Shown: in pieces, positions 1-6,180 of the stretch | Layout: each line of letters starts with the position of its first letter | How positions within the stretch are numbered: position 1 is the stretch's first letter | Source: Chloroflexota bacterium | Lineage (GTDB): Bacteria > Chloroflexota > Dehalococcoidia > UBA2979 | Length of the DNA: 11,120 nucleotides | Assembly (NCBI GenBank): GCA_002725365.1 | Contig: PBOW01000031.1 | Location: 1 to 11,120, forward strand | Reading direction: 5' to 3' | Made by a program: the position numbers and the translations under genes | The notes under the pieces: model-generated | Seen by the model: the letters and a program-made list of their open reading frames with translations, nothing else | Told to the model about the DNA's origin: nothing | Databases searched by the model: none

Positions 1-100
1 ACCTATTGATGAAGATTTTTTGATCGCAATAGACCATGGGATGCCACCCGCGGGTGGCATCCCATGGTCTATTGCGATCAAAAAATCTTCATCAATAGGT
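1..100. repeat. Perfect 100-bp inverted repeat at the window edge
   Basis: Bases 1-50 are the exact reverse complement of bases 51-100, with no spacer. The right arm encodes the conserved late part of lysS, and the left arm only repeats it in reverse. The centre lies in a 14-nt self-complementary core, CCACCCGCGGGTGG, which encodes the Pro-Pro-Ala-Gly-Gly stretch expected at this point in LysRS. That core could be natural and could have seeded strand switching. The simplest reading is a fold-back chimera at a contig end, from amplification or assembly, not a genomic element. Confidence 0.95.
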
Positions 101-1503
101 GGTATCTCATCGTCTTCAATCCCTCCGTCCTGTTCTTGAATCATTCGACTGCGCTGATCCACGGGATCGTTTAACTCGCTATATGCATTGGCTATTTCAC
201 GACCATCAATAAAAAGTTCAAACCTCTCGACTAAGCTGTGGTCGTCTATTTTTTTCTTTGCGAGAGGGGTACTGTCCACCGGATAATCCATTACAAATGT
301 GGGTTGTATGAGGTTTGGTTCAACTTTCTCACTAAAGATCCGATCCAGTAGTTTGCCGCGTGACATCGAGTTGTCAGTCGTTACGTTCATCGAGCGCGCT
401 TTTTCCATGATGTCTTCGTTAGTTTGATAATTCCGGTCGTCGAACCCATCCGCAAATGAAACCATTAATTCTCTGTAAGTACTCTTAATAAATGGAGGAG
501 TTAAGTTAATCGTTCGTTCCTCGCTAAGAATTTTTCCATTTTCCGGGTGCGTAATTGCAGGAAGGTTTACCTGACCTAGTTCCGGCATCTCGCCGGCGAT
601 ATGGTGAAACATCCCTTCCACCATATCGGCAACGCCCATGTAGTCTGTGTACGGTTCGTAAGACTCCATCATGGTGAATTCTGGTGAGTGATCTCGGTCC
701 ACATTTTCGTTCCTAAACACTCGGCCTATTTCAAATACTGGAGGCAAATCACCTACTAATAGCTTCTTTAGAGGCAGCTCTAGCGATATTCTCAATGATA
801 GTTCGCGATCTAAGGCATTTGAAACAGTTTTAAAGGGTCGAGCATTTGCTCCACCCGGCACATCAGGGAACATGGATGTCTCCACTTCAATGAAGCCCCT
901 ATCATGCATAAAATTTCTTATTGAACGTACGATTCGTGATCTTGTAATCGCCAGGTCACGTGCGGAGCTGTTGGCCATGAGATCAAGATATCGCTGGCGG
1001 GACCGGATATCCTCGTCGACGATAGGATATTTTGTGCTGGGGAATGGTCTGATCGATTTTGTAATTACCCGCCAACTGTTACAACCAATAGTCACTTCTC
1101 CCCGTTTTGTTCGGAACAATACCCCTGATATTTCGAGAAAGTCACCAGCCGCAACGAGACTCAATTGCTCGAAGTCATCGAGTTCGTCGGACTTGAACTG
1201 AATCTGAATTTCACCTGAATAGTCTCGGAGGTCAGAAAAAATCATCCCTCCCGCACGACGCATTCCAGTCAACCGGCCTGCGACTATCGTCTCGAGTTGT
1301 TTCGGTTCTGATGGAACGTTCTCGGATTCGTCAAATGTAGCCCGTGCTTCGGCGATGAGCTGAGTATTTTGGACTCTGGCAGGGTACGGATCACCAAGAT
1401 CGACTAGCTGTTTTCGTTGTTCAAGCCTTGGAGCTACGAGCCGGTCACTGGAAATATCCGTTATCGAGTCAGTAGACTCGTCGGTTGATTCTGAATTGGT
1501 CAT
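1..1503 (-). CDS. lysS: Lysyl-tRNA synthetase, class II, 3' end missing
   Basis: Charges tRNA-Lys with lysine in the cytoplasm. The minus-strand frame starts at ATG 1503-1501 with a GAGGT Shine-Dalgarno 5 nt upstream. It runs without a stop to the window edge. An N-terminal anticodon-binding OB-fold covers roughly residues 65-155 and is followed by the class II catalytic core. Motif 1 lies near residue 205 (RGFIEVETSMF), motif 2 near 260-275 (FRNENVDRDHSPEF), and the late DEDFLIAIDHGMPP segment ends near residue 485. Motif 3 (usually GIGIDR), some 20-30 residues further on, is absent because the sequence folds back on itself at position 50/51. True coding sequence therefore probably ends near position 49 and the remaining codons are spurious. 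The gene follows greA with a 6-nt gap, so the two are almost certainly co-transcribed. Identity is firm; the missing C-terminus is probably an assembly problem rather than a real truncation. Confidence 0.93.
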   Translation of the reverse strand, partial: MTNSESTDESTDSITDISSDRLVAPRLEQRKQLVDLGDPYPARVQNTQLIAEARATFDESENVPSEPKQLETIVAGRLTGMRRAGGMIFSDLRDYSGEIQIQFKSDELDDFEQLSLVAAGDFLEISGVLFRTKRGEVTIGCNSWRVITKSIRPFPSTKYPIVDEDIRSRQRYLDLMANSSARDLAITRSRIVRSIRNFMHDRGFIEVETSMFPDVPGGANARPFKTVSNALDRELSLRISLELPLKKLLVGDLPPVFEIGRVFRNENVDRDHSPEFTMMESYEPYTDYMGVADMVEGMFHHIAGEMPELGQVNLPAITHPENGKILSEERTINLTPPFIKSTYRELMVSFADGFDDRNYQTNEDIMEKARSMNVTTDNSMSRGKLLDRIFSEKVEPNLIQPTFVMDYPVDSTPLAKKKIDDHSLVERFELFIDGREIANAYSELNDPVDQRSRMIQEQDGGIEDDEIPPIDEDFLIAIDHGMPPAGGIPWSIAIKKSSSIG

Positions 1504-1509
1504 TTGACC

Positions 1510-1983
1510 TCAACCTACCTTAGTCACTTTGAACTTAATCTCACCCCTGGGGGCGGCAAAAGAAAAAGTTTCTCCCCGTTTTCTTCCGATCAAAGCTTGG
1601 CCGAGAGGACTTTTGTCACTGAGTCTTCCTTGGCTTGGATCGCCCTCTGCCGCTCCTACAATCGTATATTTATATTGCTTTCCCTTGCTGTCACGTAAAA
1701 TTACACTCGATCCGAGCTGGACATTTGCTGATCCGGAGACCTCATCAATGAGCTCGACGTTTTCTAGGATGCGTTCTAGCTCGTTGATCTTACTTTCGTT
1801 ATATGCTTGCTGGTTTTTCGCGTCTTCGTACTGGGCGTCCAGCGCGTCCGGTCCTCCGATTTGAGCATCATGAATCAATGAGGCAATTTCAGGCCTTCTT
1901 ACTGTTTTGAGCTCATGTAGTTGCGACTCTAAGCGCGCCTTACCTTGGGGTGTGAGGCGAACTGTTTCGTCCTGATTAGACAC
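1510..1983 (-). CDS. greA: GreA/GreB-family transcription elongation factor, atypical active-site loop
   Basis: GreA proteins enter the RNA polymerase secondary channel and stimulate cleavage of backtracked RNA. This 157-residue protein has the usual family length. The N-terminal coiled coil covers residues 8-76 and contains TVRRPEI at 27-33. The C-terminal FKBP-like domain covers about 84-157 and contains SPLGQALIGRKRGE. The start is GTG 1983, with GGGAG 6 nt upstream; the nearest upstream ATG is out of frame. The oddity is the coiled-coil tip. An ungapped alignment to my recollection of E. coli GreA puts Pro45 and Leu48 where the catalytic Asp41 and Glu44 of the GDLxEN motif stand. Acidic residues occur nearby but out of register, at Asp46 and Asp49. 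It may be a weakly active or inactive paralogue, or a lineage variant. It is the first gene of a tight pair with lysS. Confidence 0.88.
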   Translation of the reverse strand: MSNQDETVRLTPQGKARLESQLHELKTVRRPEIASLIHDAQIGGPDALDAQYEDAKNQQAYNESKINELERILENVELIDEVSGSANVQLGSSVILRDSKGKQYKYTIVGAAEGDPSQGRLSDKSPLGQALIGRKRGETFSFAAPRGEIKFKVTKVG

Positions 1984-2198
1984 TTTGCACTCCCACTACT
2001 TCGTCTGTCATGTATTTAGAAAAGCTAAAGTCAAGTACACATATCCCGTTCTTCTTGATCAAATACTCTACCACGGCTGTAGTAGTCTAAAAAACAAATT
2101 TTATGCAATTACTGATTGTTGTCAAAAACGTAGAAAGGTAGTCGACTCATCTGGTAAACTACTGGTGTGGTGGGGGCCGTATTACAAGGAGAAGGATC
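1984..2198. promoter_or_regulatory. Divergent intergenic region upstream of greA-lysS and the GH18-like gene
   Basis: No convincing gene is present; a short open frame on the plus strand has no family resemblance. The region must hold promoters for both directions. On the minus strand, TTGACT (2034-2029) resembles a -35 box, but no good -10 box follows at 16-18 nt. On the plus strand, TGGTAAACT (2152-2160) resembles an extended -10, about 26 nt before the AAGGAG at 2186, without a clear -35 box. An imperfect inverted repeat, CTACCAC-GGCT-GTAGTAG (2068-2085), sits between them and could be an operator or a leader hairpin. None of these is strong alone. Confidence 0.4.
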
Positions 2199-2201
2199 AT
2201 T
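2186..2201 (+). promoter_or_regulatory. Strong Shine-Dalgarno placed before an in-frame ATT codon
   Basis: AAGGAG (2186-2191) lies 7 nt before ATT 2199-2201. That codon is in frame with the GH18-like gene, 41 codons upstream of its first conventional start, TTG 2322. The frame stays open from 2142. TTG 2322 itself has no clear Shine-Dalgarno, only GGA about 12 nt before it. No ATG, GTG or TTG occurs in any frame at the right distance after AAGGAG. Translation may therefore begin at the rare start codon ATT, as in infC of E. coli, giving a 685-residue product. A sequencing error at this codon is also possible. Confidence 0.4.
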
Positions 2202-2321
2202 CCTCGCTCAGGGTTTCCACAGTCGGTTCGTAGAACACTCTTTGATATTTCAAAGGGGTTTAGTTTCTCTGAGAAGACTACTCCACTTCCGTCTCACTTT
2301 TATCCTGGAATACAGCAGACA

Positions 2322-4256
2322 TTGGCTTTACGGCCCGCTTTTTTCTTTTCTTCTGAAGGTTGGCCCCAGGGTAGGTTCGATTTTGAACAAGACGGCTCTA
2401 GCTCAGGTTTTGGATCCAAGTATTCGTTCGAGGGACCAGAGAATGAGTCAGGGAATACAGATGAACGTGACAGATTTCCGAAGGGGCCAATTGCTGCTTT
2501 CGTTTTGGTCCTCGGCGTATGTGCCTTGGTGGTTTATTTTGTAATAGACAGGGTAGAGTCTCACGATGAGCCAGTATGGACATCGTCAGATCAATTCGAC
2601 TTCCGACTGTTCCCAAAAGGCTACATACAGAGGAGTGAGTATTATTCGCTGCATCCAGATTTCGTAAAAAAATGGAACACGGTATGTGCCGATACTCTTC
2701 AATGCGAATCAGATAACCTTTTTCAGGTTGAGATACCGATTTTCGATCAGATAATTGACAGCGAGCAGCTCAAACTTTTTACTTTTTCCGATGGGTATTG
2801 GCGACTAATACCACTTAGTGATGATTATGGCCATCCTGGAAAGGTAAGCTCCTACGTCGAGATACCTAGAGTTGACAATTTGATCGTGGTCGAGAGTCCT
2901 GCAAATGAACAAAGTCTGGGCTTCTACGGCTTACTGCCAAAGGTTTACGAAGATTCCGTGATGAGACATCTTAGTGCGCATGTCGTTGGCGAGGTAATGA
3001 TTGAACTATCAGAGTCCTCGGGGCAATTAGTGATACGAAGTAATCGCGATCAAGGCGATCCCCAGGTGGGCAAACAAGAGCTGCTTCAGCTAACTGGTTC
3101 TGAGAGCGATTTCCGCAGATTGTTATCAGACACCGTTATAGGAGAATCTTATCTGGGCGAGATATCAAGAGTCATTGAGTCCCAGCATTGGGGAGGAATT
3201 TTCCTCGATCTGGAGGCTTTCCCATCCGACCTCGAGCCGCTACTTGTTACATTTTTAGCTGATTTAGGGCAGAGAAACGAAATGTTAGCAAAACAAATTA
3301 TTGTCGTGCTGTCGATCGAGACACGTCAGAGATTAGAAACAGATTGGCTTGAATTGATTGAAAGTTCGGACGAGGTATGGTTGCGATATCCCTCACCAGC
3401 ACTGAGGCCATTAGAACTGCTAGACAGAACGTTGTTATCCCTAGCAAAAGGGGGGAGTGATCTTTCCAAGGTTAGACTGATGACCAACCTTGCTGCGCAG
3501 CCAGAGCACTCGACGATCACCACACCCGACACACTGTTAGAGGAGATGGCAAGTATTTCCATCCAGCATGGTGGAGATGAAATACTGACCTCGCAGAAAG
3601 TAACACTTCAGCTGGCAGAAAGTGATTCAGAAGTATATTGGGATGAAGGCGCCTACTCAGTGGCTTTGAACCATAAGGCGAATACATACTTTGTGAGTAA
3701 CCGTTTCACGGTGGACTTCATAATGGATTTCATATCCTTCTGGGATTTGAGGGGACTTGCTATAGAGGCAGTCGACTCGAATGAAATCTCAGAGCCTATG
3801 ATGACTAGAATCCTCGCTTGGCAAGACGAAAGAGTGGACTCACCCGAGAAACCTTTCGGTCCTTATCTCGAGCCGTGTTGGATTGTCAGTGGTGGGACTT
3901 TGTCTTCGGTATGTTGGACAGTCGGTAGTGCTAACAGGCCCGTGATATGGACCACACCTGATAAACCAGGAGTATATGCAATTAAGTTAGTGGTGTCGGA
4001 TGGCGAAACATTTGTTGCGAATGAACGATGGCTACGAGTGCAAAAAACCGACATCAGTGGCTTAAATCCAACTTCGGTTGGATCTACACCAACTGCCACA
4101 TCCACTAGCGTTCCTACCCCGCAAGCCACTCCCACGCCAACACCTGAGGCTAGCGCGACTGTAACTCCCGATGCGACTCCTGAGCCAACACCAACTTCTA
4201 CGCCGAGCCCTACAGCTACACCACCATCAGGCCCCCCTGGGCCTGCGCCGAATTGA
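2322..4256 (+). CDS. Membrane-anchored GH18-like TIM-barrel protein with Ig/PKD-like domain and Thr/Pro-rich tail
   Basis: Numbered from TTG 2322, residues 1-55 are polar and probably cytoplasmic. Residues 56-75 form one transmembrane helix, so most of the protein is predicted to be outside the membrane. The central region (about 200-490) resembles the spore-germination/chitinase-like GH18 fold. HWGGIFLDLEAF at about 289-300 aligns with DGxDxDxE, keeping the final D296 and E298 but losing the first two acidic residues. It is followed by a hydrophobic strand (IIVVLS) and a late RGLAIEAVD segment typical of barrel ends. Residues about 510-573 look like an Ig/PKD beta-sandwich (YAIKLVVSDG). The last 60 or so residues are Thr/Pro/Ser-rich, a common linker style in Chloroflexota surface proteins. 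The substrate is unknown and it may be non-catalytic. The start is uncertain (see the ATT at 2199). The stop lies 14 nt before rsmD. The fold assignment is inferred from motifs only. Confidence 0.6.
   Translation: MALRPAFFFSSEGWPQGRFDFEQDGSSSGFGSKYSFEGPENESGNTDERDRFPKGPIAAFVLVLGVCALVVYFVIDRVESHDEPVWTSSDQFDFRLFPKGYIQRSEYYSLHPDFVKKWNTVCADTLQCESDNLFQVEIPIFDQIIDSEQLKLFTFSDGYWRLIPLSDDYGHPGKVSSYVEIPRVDNLIVVESPANEQSLGFYGLLPKVYEDSVMRHLSAHVVGEVMIELSESSGQLVIRSNRDQGDPQVGKQELLQLTGSESDFRRLLSDTVIGESYLGEISRVIESQHWGGIFLDLEAFPSDLEPLLVTFLADLGQRNEMLAKQIIVVLSIETRQRLETDWLELIESSDEVWLRYPSPALRPLELLDRTLLSLAKGGSDLSKVRLMTNLAAQPEHSTITTPDTLLEEMASISIQHGGDEILTSQKVTLQLAESDSEVYWDEGAYSVALNHKANTYFVSNRFTVDFIMDFISFWDLRGLAIEAVDSNEISEPMMTRILAWQDERVDSPEKPFGPYLEPCWIVSGGTLSSVCWTVGSANRPVIWTTPDKPGVYAIKLVVSDGETFVANERWLRVQKTDISGLNPTSVGSTPTATSTSVPTPQATPTPTPEASATVTPDATPEPTPTSTPSPTATPPSGPPGPAPN
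4072..4250 (+). repeat. Low-complexity Thr/Pro/Ser codon tract
   Basis: This is the 3' end of the GH18-like gene. It encodes irregular TPTP, TPEP and SPTATP runs ending in a GPPGPAPN tail. There is no exact DNA repeat unit; codons vary, which argues for selection on composition and not for recent slippage. It probably forms an extended extracellular spacer, possibly O-glycosylated. Its position at the very C-terminus is unusual for a linker, since nothing follows it. Confidence 0.75.
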
Positions 4257-4270
4257 GGATATTACTGACT

Positions 4271-4852
4271 ATGAAGAAGACTAAAGTAAATATTCATCGT
4301 AACCCTCGCATTATTGCGGGTTCTGCAAAAGGTACTCAATTACTCGTGTCGCCTTCTGCTCGAGTGCGTCCTACATCTTTGCGATTGCGTGAATCACTAT
4401 TCGGGATGCTCGATTCACTGGAAGCAGATTATTCATATATTTTAGATCTTTATGCAGGCTCTGGTGCTCTCGGTATTGAGGCATTATCGAGAGGAGAAGG
4501 GCTTGCTATCTTTGTGGAACAGGATAGAAGCTCAGCGGCAACTATTCGAATGAACCTTGAGCGAGTGGGCGAATCGAATCGAGGTTTGGTAGTGGGCCAA
4601 TCTGTGGAAGACTGGGTTCCGACTGATATGAAAAAATTCACAATGATTTTTGCAGATCCTCCCTATCAATCCACCGGAATAGATTCGCTAATTTCCGAGA
4701 AATTGAAAGACAGCATTGCAGCGAATGGGGTGCTGGCTCTGGAACATGAATCCGGACTCACCCCGCCAAATACGATATGCGATCTCAAGTTATATAAAGC
4801 CAGACGTCAAGGCAAAGGCGCAGTGGCGATTTATTGTGATGAAGCAAACTGA
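4271..4852 (+). CDS. rsmD: 16S rRNA (guanine(966)-N2)-methyltransferase
   Basis: Uses S-adenosylmethionine to methylate the N2 of G966 of 16S rRNA (E. coli numbering) during small-subunit assembly. The 193-residue product has the full RsmD pattern. It opens with an N-terminal RIIAGSAKG at 13-21 and RPTSLRLRESLF at 33-44. The SAM-binding glycine loop DLYAGSGALGIEA is at 59-71, with acidic E83 and D85 at the end of the next strand, and the catalytic DPPY is at 129-132. Length is normal for the family. ATG 4271 was chosen because GAGGA at 4255-4259 precedes it, though the 11-nt spacing is a little long. TTG 4253 is in frame and would overlap the previous stop, but it lacks a Shine-Dalgarno. It is followed 11 nt later by coaD, a pairing common in many bacteria. 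Confidence 0.94.
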   Translation: MKKTKVNIHRNPRIIAGSAKGTQLLVSPSARVRPTSLRLRESLFGMLDSLEADYSYILDLYAGSGALGIEALSRGEGLAIFVEQDRSSAATIRMNLERVGESNRGLVVGQSVEDWVPTDMKKFTMIFADPPYQSTGIDSLISEKLKDSIAANGVLALEHESGLTPPNTICDLKLYKARRQGKGAVAIYCDEAN

Positions 4853-4863
4853 GGAGGTGAAAT

Positions 4864-5340
4864 ATGGTAGTAGCACTGTATCCCGGTAGATTTGATCCGG
4901 TCACGTATGGACATATTGATATTGCAGCTCGGGCCTCGAAGCTATTCGATTCAGTTGTCATCGGCGTTGCTTACTCGCGGAGCACTATTTTTTCTCTAGA
5001 CGAGAGGATGTCTTTTTTTTCAAATGCTCTTGATGAAAAAGGAATAAAAAATGTAGAGGTTCAGCCGGTCAGAGGGCTTACTGTGGAATCTGCTCGTGAA
5101 GTGGGAGCTACTGCGATAGTTCGAGGGTTACGAACAGGCGACTTCGGTTACGAGTTTGACATGGCTCTGATGAACAGGCATATGGCTCCAGACGTTGAGT
5201 CGATTTATCTGATGACATCTTTAGAAAATTTATTTGTTTCGAGTACCCGGATCCGTGAGCTCGCAGGTTTCAAAAGAGATGTAAGTGATTTTGTGACATC
5301 GGAAGTAGCAGAAGCGATTGCAGAAAAATTTAAAGACTAG
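4864..5340 (+). CDS. coaD: Phosphopantetheine adenylyltransferase
   Basis: Transfers AMP from ATP to 4'-phosphopantetheine, the penultimate step of coenzyme A synthesis, in the cytoplasm. The 158-residue length is standard. The nucleotidyltransferase signature GRFDPVTYGH is at 8-17, with the HxGH-like His17; RGLR is at 87-90, and the late SSTRIRE motif at 126-132 corresponds to the ISSSxxR/KE motif. ATG 4864 has an excellent Shine-Dalgarno, GAGGAGGTGA, just upstream. Two local differences from E. coli PPAT are visible. Arg9 stands where GTFDP has Thr. The loop before the first helix (YSRSTIF) is about two residues shorter and lacks an evident counterpart of Lys42, with Arg39 and Ser40 there instead. 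These may be lineage features. It sits between rsmD and the coiled-coil gene in an apparent operon. Confidence 0.95.
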   Translation: MVVALYPGRFDPVTYGHIDIAARASKLFDSVVIGVAYSRSTIFSLDERMSFFSNALDEKGIKNVEVQPVRGLTVESAREVGATAIVRGLRTGDFGYEFDMALMNRHMAPDVESIYLMTSLENLFVSSTRIRELAGFKRDVSDFVTSEVAEAIAEKFKD

Positions 5341-5376
5341 AAAACAGCGAGGATATCTGCGTAGGAGGACGTGACA

Positions 5377-6180
5377 ATGGAATTAATGGATGCACTTACG
5401 GCAATGGACGAGCTACTCGAGGGCAAAACACAGGTTCGGGGCAGAGTTTGGGTCGAGCGGTCAGAACTGATGGAGCTTATTGATATCGCCGTGACCAAGG
5501 CTTCTCAAAGTGCAAATTCTAGACTGGAAATAAATGCTCACGCCGAACGGGTGTTAGAGGAAGCCCGTATAAAAGCAGATGAGATCCTCTCGCTAAGTAA
5601 TGACCAAGCTACTGAGATCATTAGGTCGGCAAAAATTACGGCAGCAGATATAGTTGATTCTGCGGAAAACGAGTCGAATGAAATCCTTTCTGAAGATAAC
5701 CGCATGAAGCAGATATTAGATTTGCAAGAGAAGATTCAATTATCTAGTCAGACGCATCTTGACCATGTTTCGAATGTGCAAGCCGACGCTATATCAGCGC
5801 TCCTTCGCATTTCCGAATATATTCGCGAACAGGCTCGTGAACTTGATCAGCACACAGATTCCCCCATCGAGTCAGACCCAAGACTACGCCCGAATTATTC
5901 CGAGGAAACGAAACAATTTGAAACAAGAGACCACGATATCGGACATGACTTGGCGGAGACTGCTGTCGAGACTATCGAATCCGTGGAACCAGAATTATCA
6001 ATAGTCGGAGCTGGCGAGAACACGAAATCACTGACCGAATCACTTGTGGTACCAGAAATAACTGCTCAAGTAACAGCAGAGGAGTCAGGAGAGCCTGAGA
6101 GCCTAAATGACAGTCAGCTCCCGTTCATATCAGATGAACTATTTCAACCCTATGACTCTTATGAAAAACCCGAGGGTTAG
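5377..6180 (+). CDS. Coiled-coil protein with hendecad repeats, DivIVA/ATP-synthase-b-like, encoded after coaD
   Basis: The 267-residue product has no signal peptide or membrane helix. Residues 1-40 contain the VxVERSELMELID segment often seen in coiled-coil proteins encoded beside coaD in Actinobacteria and Chloroflexota. Residues 58-112 form five 11-residue repeats starting at 58, 69, 80, 91 and 102. Their pattern is (E/D)-I-(L/V/I)-x-x-(A/S), usually with a small residue at position 10. Such hendecads favour a right-handed coiled coil, as in ATP synthase b subunits. The helical region continues to about residue 158. The remaining 110 residues are acidic, rich in Glu and Ser, and probably disordered. 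ATG 5377 was chosen because GGAGGA lies 8 nt upstream; GTG 5371 would be too close to it. The role is unknown; a cell-envelope or division scaffold is a guess. The DUF177 and rpmF genes that often follow are absent; leuS lies there, reversed. Confidence 0.72.
   Translation: MELMDALTAMDELLEGKTQVRGRVWVERSELMELIDIAVTKASQSANSRLEINAHAERVLEEARIKADEILSLSNDQATEIIRSAKITAADIVDSAENESNEILSEDNRMKQILDLQEKIQLSSQTHLDHVSNVQADAISALLRISEYIREQARELDQHTDSPIESDPRLRPNYSEETKQFETRDHDIGHDLAETAVETIESVEPELSIVGAGENTKSLTESLVVPEITAQVTAEESGEPESLNDSQLPFISDELFQPYDSYEKPEG
6177..6180. other. Overlapping stop codons of convergent genes (TTAG)
   Basis: The coiled-coil gene ends with TAG at 6178-6180 on the plus strand. leuS ends with TAA at 6179-6177 on the minus strand. 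The two coding regions overlap by 4 bp, leaving no space for a conventional terminator between them. Any terminator must lie inside the opposing gene, or the transcripts overlap. Confidence 0.9.

Noticed and set aside
1..100. Terminal inverted repeat of an insertion sequence or phage end.
   Set aside because: The arms are lysS coding sequence with no spacer between them, and no transposase or target duplication is present.
1985..2233. An 82-residue open frame on the plus strand divergent from greA.
   Set aside because: It has no Shine-Dalgarno, no recognisable motif and a composition unlike the neighbouring proteins. It also overlaps the likely start region of the GH18-like gene.
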